From NCBI RefSeq assembly GCF_002022275.1, contig NZ_MSDF01000051.1, positions 1 to 64,000 on the forward strand: DNA of 64,000 nt, written 5' to 3'. This DNA comes from Pseudomonas fluorescens. GTDB lineage: Bacteria > Pseudomonadota > Gammaproteobacteria > Pseudomonadales > Pseudomonadaceae. The translations under genes were made by a program, and so were the position numbers. The notes under the pieces are model-generated. The model made no database searches. It worked only from the letters and a program-made list of their open reading frames with translations, and had not been told where the DNA came from. This document shows positions 16,171-25,638 of this stretch, piece by piece. Every line of letters starts with the position of its first letter. Position 1 is the stretch's first letter.

Positions 16171-16882
16171 CGTGTAGGAATATTCGTAAACGAGTATTCC
16201 CCAAGCCCGGCGTATGGGACAAATACGCCATTTGACAGGGCTTAACCCACGCACTGCCTGAGTCGGGCAACGGCCGTTTCGGCCAGCAAAAGATACCTTT
16301 CCCCTTGGCGCCGCCCTGAATCTCAGTGCGGCGTCTTTGCGTGTGCGCCACCGTTGCCTCGGCCGATGTTTATCTGAACTGGTTTTCGGCCAACTTCTGT
16401 GTCTGTTAATCAAGATTTCAGTCCTGATAATTGTGACTTCACTTTCATCTCAAGGACTGAGTAATGATTGAATCTCTGATAGTGCTGCGAGCGTTTCCGG
16501 CAACTTTCAATACGGCGTCTGCATGCCGTCGAGGGAACGGCTACTTTCAACAAAAGTTGAATTCGAGAGGTGTGCGAACCGTAAAGGCAGGTGCGTATTA
16601 TTTGTCGGATAGTTCTTTTAATTTAGAGCTAAAGGGCTGTAGGAGGCCGTCGGAATATTCCTAGGCTCGCTGCAGGCAGCTGCCTGGGGCTTGGTGCTGG
16701 GGCTTTTGGCGCCGGGAAGCGCTGAAAGCAGTCAAGTCAGCAGCCCATGTCGGTTTGTTGCAGGGTGCTAGTGTTGTTTATCGGGACACTGTGCTTCTGC
16801 GACCTGTTTGCCGACGCAATACAACGAGCAAATACTTTTAACAGTTGCTTGAAACTGATATTACAACTCAGGTAGTCGAACG
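16171..16882. other. Long intergenic region with hairpins and inverted repeats
   Basis: A hairpin (GGAATATTCG/CGAGTATTCC, 16177-16200) and a weaker GGCGCCGC..GCGGCGTC stem before TTT (16307-16337) may end the MDR transcript. TCAGTCCT (16418-16425) faces AGGACTGA (16453-16460), and CAGGCAGCTGCCTG (16673-16686) is a 14-bp perfect palindrome. A 66-codon frame at 16464-16664 has biased, non-protein-like composition and is not called. The promoter of the next gene is presumably in the AT-rich last 60 bp. Confidence 0.45.
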
Positions 16883-18304
16883 ATGAGCGCTATTCACGAA
16901 CAAGCGATGAATTATGTTTACCAGCAAGTTCTGCAACGTTTGCTTGGGTACTTCAATCGCGCAGAACGCACGGCACTTCAATTATTGATCCAGCGTATTG
17001 TTGTGGCCGCCGGAGGCACGGAGCAGGTGGGGGATTACAAGGTGCTGGTGGCGCATGGTGGCGGCGAAGTCAGCAGCTACACCCTCGCGATGTTGCGCGC
17101 TGCGCAGTTGACCATTGCCGGGCGGGCCCCCAGAACGTTCCAGCTGCGGGTTGCCACACTGCGCCACGCGGGTATGACCCAGGGCACACTCGACACGCTG
17201 CATCGCGGCTACGGCCGGCTGTTTTTCCATGATGACCCGCGGGTTGAGTTGTTGATGGTGGAAAATGACGAGGTGTTGCCCTTCAACCACCAGCGCCCGG
17301 CGTCTGCCTCCGGGCGTGAGACCAGCCAGCGCAACATGTTGATGGTGGGGCACCTGAGTTCGGGCGATATTCGCGCGACACTGTGTAACGACACCTACTT
17401 GACCCTCGGAGATTTCTTTCAGCGTGTCACCGCCTGGAACGGTGGCGTGCACGCGGTCGTCAGCGGTGATTCGGCGCGCAAGCAAGGCCAGTTCCTCTCC
17501 TGGCTGAAAAAAAGCGCTCAGGCGGCGGGCGCGCAGATGCCGACGAGCAAGCCCTCATCGCTCAACGGGGTGTTCGCGCGCATGTGCCAATGGAGCGAAG
17601 ACGTCACCCGTGACCTGTTCGGCGAGCACTATGCACCCAAGCCGGATGCCAGCCCGGGCGGGCACCATCACTTGGCGTACATCGGTATAGCCGACCTGCT
17701 GGAGGGCAGCGACCGTACGCGTGGGCCGTTGTTGGCCGAGTTCATGGCCTACGCCCCGGACCCGCTGGGCTTTCATTTGAGCCACCCGGACTACGCCCTC
17801 GCGCCGCTGATGGCGCACCTGCGAGGTTTGCAAGCCGAATGCTTGCGGGCGTTGGAATATGAGGCGGGCGTCGAAGAGTTCCTCATGCAGGCGCAAACGT
17901 ACCTGCGCCATCGCCAGGCGCCCGAAGCGCTGCTTTCCGAGGTGTCCAGTCGCGAAGGGCGGATTGCATCGGTCAGCCACGCCCAAGCGTTTTTCGGGCT
18001 GGATGAGGGGCAATTGATGTGCTTGTTGTTTTCGCCTTTCATCCATCACGGTGAACGGCTTGAAGGCTATTTGCGCCAGTGCCACCCGGGGATGTTGGTG
18101 GCTTTGCCTGAACTGCACAAAGTATTGCAGGGCAAACCCGCCGCCGAGATGTTGCAGCAGTGGGTGAGCGATGCCAGCGGGTTGCCGCTGCCTTTGCTCC
18201 AGCACCTGTATCGCAAGCGTCCGGTCACTCGCAACCCCGGTAGTGCAGCCAGCGAGCGTCGTGCGCAGACCGGCAAAATGGCCTTCCAGCTGTCCGGTCG
18301 ATGA
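16883..18304 (+). CDS. Unrecognised 473-residue protein coupled to a MocR regulator
   Basis: A soluble protein of 473 residues without signal peptide or membrane helices. The N-terminus is helical (MSAIHEQAMNYVYQQVLQRL, then a RAERTALQLLIQRIVVAAGG segment), followed by a mixed region with GYGRLFFHDDPRVELLMVEN, and a helical C-terminal half with a His-rich GGHHHLAYIGIADLLEG segment. I do not recognise a family. Its stop overlaps the start of the downstream MocR-type gene by 4 bp (ATGA), so both products are made together and probably act in one process. Confidence 0.75.
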   Translation: MSAIHEQAMNYVYQQVLQRLLGYFNRAERTALQLLIQRIVVAAGGTEQVGDYKVLVAHGGGEVSSYTLAMLRAAQLTIAGRAPRTFQLRVATLRHAGMTQGTLDTLHRGYGRLFFHDDPRVELLMVENDEVLPFNHQRPASASGRETSQRNMLMVGHLSSGDIRATLCNDTYLTLGDFFQRVTAWNGGVHAVVSGDSARKQGQFLSWLKKSAQAAGAQMPTSKPSSLNGVFARMCQWSEDVTRDLFGEHYAPKPDASPGGHHHLAYIGIADLLEGSDRTRGPLLAEFMAYAPDPLGFHLSHPDYALAPLMAHLRGLQAECLRALEYEAGVEEFLMQAQTYLRHRQAPEALLSEVSSREGRIASVSHAQAFFGLDEGQLMCLLFSPFIHHGERLEGYLRQCHPGMLVALPELHKVLQGKPAAEMLQQWVSDASGLPLPLLQHLYRKRPVTRNPGSAASERRAQTGKMAFQLSGR

Positions 18305-19707
18305 CGCTGCGTGGTGAACGGCAGGCAGATTTCGCCTATCAAGCGGTGTATCGCTACATGGTCAACCTGATCAATGAAGTGAGCACCGATACTCGGGTGA
18401 AGCTGCCGTCCCTGCGCCAATTGTCGCTGCGCCTGAATGTTTCGATTTCCACCATCCAGTACGCCTACTCGCTGCTGGAGAAAGAGGGTCGGGTGTACTC
18501 GGTGGCAAAGTCGGGCTACTACGCCTGGCCGCTGGCTGGCAGCCAGGCGGTCGGGCAGGGCGGCGATTTGCTCGAACGCCTCTACGGTGCCGCGCGGCTC
18601 CCGGGCATGGTGGTACTCAGCGGCGATGAACCGGCGTTATTGGCGTCTTTGGACGCTACGCTGCTGCGATTGGAGCGGGACCTGGTGCGCCAGTACCCGC
18701 GTCAAGCGCAGCCCTGGACTCAACCTTGCGGTGTCTGGGAACTGCGCGCGGCGCTCGCGGCGCGCTACACCTCATCGCCCACGCGCTGCTGGCATGCGGA
18801 CGACGTATATGTCGGCGCCGACCTGCGAGGCGTGCTGGATATTCTGATCGATGTGCTGGGCCTCAGGGGCACTACGATCATTGTCGAGTCCCCCTGTGAC
18901 TGGCTGATCCTGCGGTTGTTGCAGAGCGCCGGGATACGCCTGATCGAACTGCCCTGGGCGCCTGACGCCAGTCTGGACCTGTCGGCGCTCGAGAGGGTGT
19001 TGCTGGACGAGCCGGTGCAACTGGTGCTGCTGTCATCCGCCGTGAGCCAGCCTTCGGGGGTTGCCATGTCGGTTCGCGACCGAATGGAGGTGGCGCACCT
19101 GCTGGACCAGCACGGTTGCTGGCTGCTCGAAAACGACACCTATGGCGAGCTGAGTTTCACGCCGCAAACGGCGGCACTGCGCGATCTGATGGACCCTGAA
19201 CGCGTGATCGTATTTTCGTCTTTCGAAAAAGTGCTCGGCCCGGAAGCGCCCTATGGTTACGTGCTGTCCCGGCACTTGAGCGGCGAGTTGCAGCGCCAAT
19301 TCCTGTTGCGCTCGTTTCGATTGTCCGCCATCCGCCAGCGCGCGATCGCCCGGCTGTATCACAGTGGGCGGATCGACCAGCATTTGCGCGCCTTGCGCCG
19401 TGTGCTGCACGAACAAGCGGTTGAGATGAGCCGTCGTCTGGATCTGCACCTCGGGGAGCAGGTCAATTACCGCATGCCGGCAGGCGGCGCCACCTTCTGG
19501 CTGGGCTCGACCCACGCGGTGGACATGCGCCAAGTGTTCCAGTGTTTGCTGGCCCGGCAGGTGGTGGTGGCGCCGGGCGAGCTGTTCAGCGTCGGCGGCC
19601 TGCATCACCAGCACCTTCGCGTGAGCAATAGCTTCCTGGAGGAGCCGGACATGGAGATCGCGCTGGCGGCCGTGGGCGAGGCACTGCGCCAGGCTCAGAT
19701 GGCGTGA
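18301..19707 (+). CDS. MocR-type GntR regulator with aminotransferase domain
   Basis: A 468-residue fusion of an N-terminal GntR winged helix (residues about 20-75; KLPSLRQLSLRLNVSISTIQ, SLLEKEGRVY) with a fold-type I aminotransferase domain. The PLP-binding lysine is probably Lys309 in VFSSFEKVLGPEAPYGY, and the LLENDTYGEL segment carries the pyridine-binding Asp. MocR regulators use PLP as effector cofactor to control vitamin B6, GABA or amino-acid genes. Overlap with the upstream unknown gene is 4 bp. The target is not known. Confidence 0.85.
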   Translation: MTLRGERQADFAYQAVYRYMVNLINEVSTDTRVKLPSLRQLSLRLNVSISTIQYAYSLLEKEGRVYSVAKSGYYAWPLAGSQAVGQGGDLLERLYGAARLPGMVVLSGDEPALLASLDATLLRLERDLVRQYPRQAQPWTQPCGVWELRAALAARYTSSPTRCWHADDVYVGADLRGVLDILIDVLGLRGTTIIVESPCDWLILRLLQSAGIRLIELPWAPDASLDLSALERVLLDEPVQLVLLSSAVSQPSGVAMSVRDRMEVAHLLDQHGCWLLENDTYGELSFTPQTAALRDLMDPERVIVFSSFEKVLGPEAPYGYVLSRHLSGELQRQFLLRSFRLSAIRQRAIARLYHSGRIDQHLRALRRVLHEQAVEMSRRLDLHLGEQVNYRMPAGGATFWLGSTHAVDMRQVFQCLLARQVVVAPGELFSVGGLHHQHLRVSNSFLEEPDMEIALAAVGEALRQAQMA

Positions 19708-19812
19708 GTGTACGAAATTTCTCTTTGTGAAGTGGGATCGATACCGTCGCGCAGCAGTCGAACTCTCAGTAAACTGTCGTTTTTTCCAAACCCTTCTTTT
19801 CGAGGTTCATGC

Positions 19813-21459
19813 ATGACAATCAGTCCTTTTGCGGGCAAGCCGGCGCCAGCTCAACTGCTGGTGGATATCCCGCGACTGGTCACGGCCTACTACACCGGCC
19901 AGCCTGATGCAGCGATCTCCACCCAACGCGTGGCCTTTGGTACTTCCGGGCACCGTGGCAGCTCGTTCGAGCTGAGCTTCAACGAATGGCACGTGCTGGC
20001 AATCAGCCAAGCCATCTGTCTGTACCGGGAAGCCCAAGGCATCAATGGCCCATTGTTTGTCGGCCTGGATACCCACGCGCTGTCCACACCCGCGGGCGCC
20101 AGCGCCCTGGAAGTGCTGGCCGCCAACGGCGTGCACGTGATGCTTGCAGAGGGCGATGAGTACACGCCGACCCCGGCCATTTCCCACGCCATCATCTGCT
20201 ACAACCGTGGTCGCACCAGCGGCCTGGCGGACGGCATTGTCATCACGCCGTCGCATAACCCGCCCCAAAGCGGCGGCTACAAGTACAACCCGCCAAACGG
20301 CGGCCCGGCCGACACCCACGTGACCAAGTGGATCGAAGCCAAGGCGAACGAGCTGCTGGCCAACAAATTGGCCGGCGTCAAGCGCATCACCCACGCCCAG
20401 GCGCTCAAGGCCGACACCACGCATCGCCATGATTACCTCAACAGCTACGTGGCCGACCTGGTCAATGTGATTGACATGGACGCCATCCGCAGCGCCGACC
20501 TGCGCCTTGGTGTGGATCCGCTGGGCGGAGCAGGGGTGCGCTACTGGTCGGCGATTGCCGAGCACTACCGTTTGAACCTGGATGTGGTGAACACCGAAGT
20601 CGATTCGACGTTCCGTTTCATGAGCGTGGATTGGGACGGCCAGATCCGTATGGACCCATCCTCCAGCTACGCCATGCAAGGGTTGATCGGCCTCAAGGAG
20701 CGTTACGACGTGGCCTTCGCCTGCGACCCGGACCACGACCGTCACGGCATCGTCACGCCGTCCGGTGGCCTGCTGGCGCCGAATAACTACCTGGCCGTGT
20801 CCATTGACTACCTGTTCCAGAACCGTTCTGACTGGCGCGCCGATGCGGCCGTGGGCAAGACGGTGGTCAGCAGTGGCCTGATTGATCGCGTGGCGGCGCG
20901 TATCGGCCGTCGCCTGTACGAAGTGCCAGTGGGCTTCAAGTGGTTTGCCGATGGCTTGTTCGAAGGCTCGCTGGGCTTTGGCGGTGAAGAAAGCGCCGGA
21001 GCGTCGTTCCTGCGCAAGGACGGCAGCGTGTGGAGCACCGACAAGGACGGCTTGATTCCGGCCTTGCTCGCCGCTGAAATGACTTCACGCAAAGGCCAGG
21101 ATCCAAGCCAGATCTACCGTGGCTTGACCGACGCCTTGGGCGAGCCCTTCGCGATTCGCGTCGACGCCAAAGCCACACCCGCGCAGAAAGCCTTGCTGGG
21201 CAAGCTGGCGCCTGAGCAGGTCACTAGCACCCAACTGGCCGGGGAGAGCATCCAGCAGATCCTCAGCCACGCGCCGGGCAACAACCAGGCAATTGGCGGC
21301 TTGAAAGTGATGACCGAAAACGGCTGGTTCGCAGCGCGACCTTCCGGCACCGAAGACATCTACAAGATCTACGCCGAAAGCTTTATTGGCGAAGATCACC
21401 TCAAGCAACTGGTGGAAGAGGCGCAAGTGCTGGTAGATGGCGCAATCAGCGCCAACTGA
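19813..21459 (+). CDS. pgm: Alpha-D-glucose phosphate-specific phosphoglucomutase
   Basis: A 548-residue enzyme that interconverts glucose 1-phosphate and glucose 6-phosphate in the cytoplasm, feeding glycogen, trehalose and envelope sugar synthesis. The ATG at 19813 has GAGG 7 bp upstream and starts MTISPFAGKPAPAQLLVDIP; an upstream in-frame extension is not supported. The phosphoserine loop is GIVITPSHNPPQSGGYKYNP (around residue 145), the metal loop is CDPDHDRHGI (around 306), the sugar loop is FGGEESAG, and the C-terminal phosphate loop is RPSGTEDIYK. Length matches the Pgm type. Confidence 0.95.
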   Translation: MTISPFAGKPAPAQLLVDIPRLVTAYYTGQPDAAISTQRVAFGTSGHRGSSFELSFNEWHVLAISQAICLYREAQGINGPLFVGLDTHALSTPAGASALEVLAANGVHVMLAEGDEYTPTPAISHAIICYNRGRTSGLADGIVITPSHNPPQSGGYKYNPPNGGPADTHVTKWIEAKANELLANKLAGVKRITHAQALKADTTHRHDYLNSYVADLVNVIDMDAIRSADLRLGVDPLGGAGVRYWSAIAEHYRLNLDVVNTEVDSTFRFMSVDWDGQIRMDPSSSYAMQGLIGLKERYDVAFACDPDHDRHGIVTPSGGLLAPNNYLAVSIDYLFQNRSDWRADAAVGKTVVSSGLIDRVAARIGRRLYEVPVGFKWFADGLFEGSLGFGGEESAGASFLRKDGSVWSTDKDGLIPALLAAEMTSRKGQDPSQIYRGLTDALGEPFAIRVDAKATPAQKALLGKLAPEQVTSTQLAGESIQQILSHAPGNNQAIGGLKVMTENGWFAARPSGTEDIYKIYAESFIGEDHLKQLVEEAQVLVDGAISAN

Positions 21460-21465
21460 CACTCA

Positions 21466-21560
21466 GCTGCAAATTGTGGCTTGCCTGCAATGTCTGTGGG
21501 CAGGCCACTTTCGAAGTGTGGGAGAGTTTGAGCTCCCACAGTTTGATTGGGGCAGGGCTG
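21466..21560. repeat. Partial REP-type inverted repeats
   Basis: GTGGCTTGCCTGCAATGTCTGTGGGCAGGCCAC-like pairing followed by GTGGGAGAGTTTGAGCTCCCACA forms two small hairpins between the convergent pgm and pirin genes. They probably act as a bidirectional transcription end. Confidence 0.5.
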
Positions 21561-21564
21561 TGGA

Positions 21565-22260
21565 TCAGGCCAGGTCGACCAACACGATCTCGCTGTCCTC
21601 AACCGCCATCACCCGCAACACCTGCTCATCCTCAACCGCCACACCGTCTCGCGCTTGCGCACGCAGACCATTGACCTCAATCACCCCGGTGGCCGGCACC
21701 AGATAGGCCCGGCGTCCGCTGTCCAGTCGATACTCGGCACTTTCCCCGGCTTTCAGGTTGGCGGCGACCAGGCGTGCATCCGCACGAATGCGCAGGCTTT
21801 CGCTGTCACCGGCCTTGCCGCTGGCCAAGGTCACAAACCCTTCGCGATCACCTTTTGGAAACGGTTTGGCCCCCCATGAAGGCGGCAGCCCGGCTTCGTT
21901 CGGAATAATCCAGATCTGAAAAATCTTGGTTGGCGTAGCTTCCAGGTTGTACTCACTGTGGGCAATCCCGGTGCCAGCGCTCATCACCTGCACATCGCCG
22001 GCTTCGGTGCGGCCCTTGTTACCCAGGTTGTCTGCATGGCTGATGGCGCCTTCACGCACGTAGGTGATGATCTCCATGTCACGGTGCGGATGCTGCGGGA
22101 AGCCGGTGCCGGGTGCGATGATGTCGTCGTTCCATACCCGCAGGTTGCCCCAGTGCATGCGCTTGGGGTCATGGTACTCGGCGAAAGAGAAATGATGATG
22201 GGCGTCAAGCCAGCCGTGGTGGGCGCCGCCCAGCGAAGTGAAAGGTCGAAGTTCAAGCAT
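21565..22260 (-). CDS. Pirin-family protein
   Basis: A 231-residue bicupin. The start at 22260 (MLELRPFTSLGGAHHGWLDA) has AGGAGA 6 bp upstream. The N-terminal cupin carries the metal ligands in FPQHPHRDMEIITYV (two His) and the later GTGIAHSEYN (His, Glu), as in quercetinase-active pirins such as YhhW. The C-terminal cupin lacks metal ligands, as is usual. The physiological role in pseudomonads is not established; a cytoplasmic dioxygenase or redox-sensing role is possible. Confidence 0.88.
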   Translation of the reverse strand: MLELRPFTSLGGAHHGWLDAHHHFSFAEYHDPKRMHWGNLRVWNDDIIAPGTGFPQHPHRDMEIITYVREGAISHADNLGNKGRTEAGDVQVMSAGTGIAHSEYNLEATPTKIFQIWIIPNEAGLPPSWGAKPFPKGDREGFVTLASGKAGDSESLRIRADARLVAANLKAGESAEYRLDSGRRAYLVPATGVIEVNGLRAQARDGVAVEDEQVLRVMAVEDSEIVLVDLA

Positions 22261-22479
22261 GGTCGTCTCCTGTGGATGGTGGCCATCATCCAGCAGTGCA
22301 TGATCGATAAAAAGCGTAAAAAATGCTGGATTACTATCCATTAATTCGATTGATAAGTGGCGTTTTGACTTTCACTTCATCGCCTAACTGTATGACACAA
22401 AAGTAATTGGCTGGAACTCGGCGCCGATTCCGGCGACCATGGGGCATTCGCCAAAACCATCCTCATCGCTGGAGTCCGC

Positions 22480-24927
22480 GTGCCGCAACAAACGCCTGAT
22501 TTGCCCCCCGAACTGCTCCCTCTGGCAGAAATGCCCCTGTTCAAACGCCTGGCCGCCCGCTTGTTCGGCCATGGCTTGACCCGTTTGCGTGCGCAGCACC
22601 GGTTTTCCTGGCTGCACGGGCAGGCCGACGGCTTCCGCAGCGGCCACGAGGCGGGCGTGGAGTATGGTTATCGCGAGGGCAAGGCGGACGGCATCGAGGA
22701 AGGCCGGCAGGTATTGCTGATCCGCGACTACCGTCCGGACGAGCACAAAGCACCGGGCGTAGATGACAGCCTGTTCGACGATTGGCGCCTGCCGCTGACC
22801 GCCGACGTCAAAAAACGCATGAAGGTGGATGTGGCGCGGCTGCTGCCGGCCCATGCACAGCCGAGCGCCGCGCAATGGAAGATGATCTTCAGCGATACGC
22901 CCTCGACCTCGGTGATTGCGGGCGCCGGTGCCGGTAAATCCACCTCTCTGGTGCTGCGCATTCTGCTGCTCACCCATTACCTGGGTTTTGAGCTGAGCTC
23001 GATGACCGTGGTGACGTTCACCCGTGAATCGCGCAAGGACTTCATCGACAAGCTCATGGAAATACTCGGTGTGTGGGGGCAACCCCTTGGCATCAAAGAG
23101 GCTCAGGCCGTGGTGCGGACCTTTCACTCGCGGATTCTGCCCATGGTGCGCAGCCTGCCAGGGTTCGAGCGGCTGCAAGCGTTTGAGAACCTCGGCAGCG
23201 GCGTCGAAGACGCCGACAGCAACCCGTTCGACCTGCGCATCAACGATGCCCAACGTCAGCAGATGAACGCCTGCTACCACCGGCTGCACAGCCAGCATGA
23301 ACGTTTCCGTGAACTGATCGTGCCCCTGGCGCGCCATGGCCTGCAGCTCAAGGAGCTGGAGCGCGACCACCCGGACGTGCAAAAGCGCATGGCCGTGACC
23401 GAGCTGGCGGCCAAGCGCGACGACGAACTGTGTGACGTGATCGAAGACCTGTGGTTTCGCGCCGGTGCCTGGCCGATCAAAGGCATTGAGCCCAGTCGCC
23501 AGACCTTCGAAATCAATGGCGCACAATTTCACTGCCATGGCTATATCCCGGAGCTGGATGCCTGGGTAGTGCTGGGTTTTGATTCGCGGGAAAACGCCCA
23601 GATCAGCCGGCCGAACTCGAAACTGTCGGTGCGCGCAGAGTGGGCGGTAAAGCGTACCCTGTTTCAAGCTTTCTGCCGTAAGCCATTGATATGGATGGAT
23701 AGTTACGATTCATCAAGGCGACTTACAAGCAGCCTGGCAGGCGATGCGGCAGCCGGGCCTGGTTTTGATTACAAGGTCAAGGGTGAGCTGGCTTCAGCGC
23801 CGTTACTGGACAGTTTCGTCATGGCTGCCGGGTTTATCGAAAACCTCGGCCTGGACGTACCGACCGCTGTGGGGCAGATGACTTTCGCCAAGGACGACCC
23901 GGATCGTTTTTATTTCGAAGCCTTGAGCATTTTCTGGAAGGCGCTGGAAGACCACTTGCTCGACCAGTCGCCGCCGATCATAACTTATAACCGCATGTTC
24001 TCGTTGTTCGGCGAAAACACCCCGGAAAACCTCAAATTGCTTAGCGATCCGTTGTTGCGCCCCATGTCGCACCTGATGATCGATGAGTTTCAGGACGTGT
24101 CGCCACAGATTGTCTCGTGGGTTCGCGCCAGCCTGCGCGAAATCCGTAGCCGCGGTCCGGCCATGCACGTCGGCCGGGGCGCGCAACGTTCCTCCTTGTT
24201 GTGTGTGGGGGATGACTGGCAGTCCATCTATGGCTGGCGCGGCAGTGCGCCCAAGTACTTCATGGAATTCAACAAGGAGTTTGTCTCGCCGAGCACTACC
24301 CGCGTGATGCTCGGTGAGAACTACCGCAGCCACCAGCACATTATTGATGCCGCCGAACATATCGTGCGCGCAGCCCCGGCAATCCCCGGCAAAAAAGCCA
24401 AGGCCTGCGGTGTACCGAAAGCGCTGGTGCCGGTCAAGGTGCTTGAGCGTGATGATGCAGCGCTGGGTCGCCAGCTGATGGAGCACTATCAGAGAGGTGA
24501 TTCAGTGTTAATGCTGTATCGAAAAAGTAGCGATAAGCTACTGATTCAAGAGCATATTCAGTCCGTAGTTAATGTGGATTCTAGTTTGCCGTCGCACTCC
24601 AGAAGATTGAAACAGCTGACCTATCACAGTGCCAAGGGTCTGCAGGCGGACGCGGTTTTTCTGCTTGGCGATTGCCAGCATGTCACCAGTTCGCCTTACA
24701 AAAACCAGGTCTACCGCATGGCCGGCCTGGGTAATAGCGGCGACAGCGAGCCGTATGACACCGCGCAAAAAGACGAAGTGCTGCGCCTGGCCTATGTCGG
24801 TATCACTCGGGCCGTGAGCCATTGCTACTGGTATGTGGAAAAGCCGGAAGGCCAGGGCGTGAATGTGCCCCGGGCGTCGGAGCGGGTTGACGGCAATAAG
24901 GCGTTTTTTGATGATCAGCGCCGCTAG
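22480..24927 (+). CDS. Superfamily I DNA helicase of the UvrD/HelD (helicase IV) type
   Basis: An 815-residue helicase starting at GTG behind GGAG. Motifs in order: Walker A VIAGAGAGKSTS (about 147-155), motif Ia VVTFTRES, Walker B HLMIDEFQDVSP (about 534), motif III GDDWQSIYGWRGS (about 577, close to helicase IV), motif IV GENYRSH, and motif VI RLAYVGITRA (about 775). The first 140 residues are a charged, Gly/Glu-rich segment not typical of UvrD. A central insertion (FEINGAQFHCHGYIPELDAW, residues about 345-365) is of uncertain nature. It is monocistronic, with no partner nuclease beside it. Confidence 0.85.
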   Translation: MPQQTPDLPPELLPLAEMPLFKRLAARLFGHGLTRLRAQHRFSWLHGQADGFRSGHEAGVEYGYREGKADGIEEGRQVLLIRDYRPDEHKAPGVDDSLFDDWRLPLTADVKKRMKVDVARLLPAHAQPSAAQWKMIFSDTPSTSVIAGAGAGKSTSLVLRILLLTHYLGFELSSMTVVTFTRESRKDFIDKLMEILGVWGQPLGIKEAQAVVRTFHSRILPMVRSLPGFERLQAFENLGSGVEDADSNPFDLRINDAQRQQMNACYHRLHSQHERFRELIVPLARHGLQLKELERDHPDVQKRMAVTELAAKRDDELCDVIEDLWFRAGAWPIKGIEPSRQTFEINGAQFHCHGYIPELDAWVVLGFDSRENAQISRPNSKLSVRAEWAVKRTLFQAFCRKPLIWMDSYDSSRRLTSSLAGDAAAGPGFDYKVKGELASAPLLDSFVMAAGFIENLGLDVPTAVGQMTFAKDDPDRFYFEALSIFWKALEDHLLDQSPPIITYNRMFSLFGENTPENLKLLSDPLLRPMSHLMIDEFQDVSPQIVSWVRASLREIRSRGPAMHVGRGAQRSSLLCVGDDWQSIYGWRGSAPKYFMEFNKEFVSPSTTRVMLGENYRSHQHIIDAAEHIVRAAPAIPGKKAKACGVPKALVPVKVLERDDAALGRQLMEHYQRGDSVLMLYRKSSDKLLIQEHIQSVVNVDSSLPSHSRRLKQLTYHSAKGLQADAVFLLGDCQHVTSSPYKNQVYRMAGLGNSGDSEPYDTAQKDEVLRLAYVGITRAVSHCYWYVEKPEGQGVNVPRASERVDGNKAFFDDQRR

Positions 24928-24978
24928 ACGTCGAATCCAAGTTAACTGTGGGGGCAGGCTGTTGTGGGGGTAGGCTTT

Positions 24979-25065
24979 TGTGGGAGCTGGCTTGCCTGCG
25001 ATGCAGACACCTCGGTGTATCAGCCTTACCGTGGTGATGCTATCGCAGGCAAGCCAGCTCCCACA
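24979..25065. repeat. REP-type long hairpin
   Basis: TGTGGGAGCTGGCTTGCCTG and its reverse complement flank a short variable loop. The left arm is preceded by two degenerate partial copies. Several near-identical hairpins recur in this window, always between genes. Confidence 0.85.
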
Positions 25066-25110
25066 GAGCCCGGTTCACACATTGGAGAGTTGTCGCCTGA
25101 TAATTTGGGA

Positions 25111-25383
25111 TCAGGCCCGCAACGACAGCGGCGGCACGAAACACTCCAATTCATCTTCCACGGCTTCAATGATCCGCTCCACATCCGCGGCATTCATCAC
25201 GGTAGCGCAGGGAATGCCGGCAATGGCAATCAGCGTCTCGCCGCTGGCGCGGTCAAACAGGCGGGCGACCATACTGCCGGGGGCATCCATGCTCCCCTCA
25301 AAGCCCATTGGATGAAAATGCCAGCGCATCAGCTGGCAAGCGTTGGGGAACGTCACTTTGTTCATGTTGCCCACCTGTTTCAT
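25111..25383 (-). CDS. DUF1652 family protein
   Basis: A small protein of 90 residues that I recognise as DUF1652, a family largely confined to Pseudomonas. Typical segments are FPNACQLMRWHFHPMGFEGS and GIPCATVMNAADVERIIEAV. It has no signal or membrane helix, and its function is unknown. A GGAA 8 bp upstream supports the start at 25383; the Met at 25365, which has AGGTGG upstream, is an alternative. Confidence 0.75.
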   Translation of the reverse strand: MKQVGNMNKVTFPNACQLMRWHFHPMGFEGSMDAPGSMVARLFDRASGETLIAIAGIPCATVMNAADVERIIEAVEDELECFVPPLSLRA

Positions 25384-25638
25384 TGAGCGCTTCCTTTAGC
25401 TCGCGGCAGGGGCCAGACCTTCACTGGTCATGGCGTCGATACAGTCCAAAATAGCATTCGTTCGCACCCCCAAGGTGAGTTTTTTTGCTCCGTTCGGCAG
25501 TTCTTTTCGGATAGTTTGACGTGGGTCATGTCCTGTAAAAAACTAGGCGAAAGGCCACTAGTCAGAAGTGCCAATTGACCATTGAAGGCGCCGGTAAAAT
25601 TCGGCAACCTCAACCGTTTATCCGCCCTGGAACCTCCT

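Noticed and set aside
15121..16413. A 430-codon minus-strand open frame
   Set aside because: Antisense to the MDR gene, with no recognisable motif; the plus-strand gene is intact and well supported.
16464..16664. A 66-codon open frame in the long gap before the 473-residue gene
   Set aside because: It has an acceptable AAGGAC site but low-quality composition and no homologous feel. It lies amid inverted repeats and is more likely chance.
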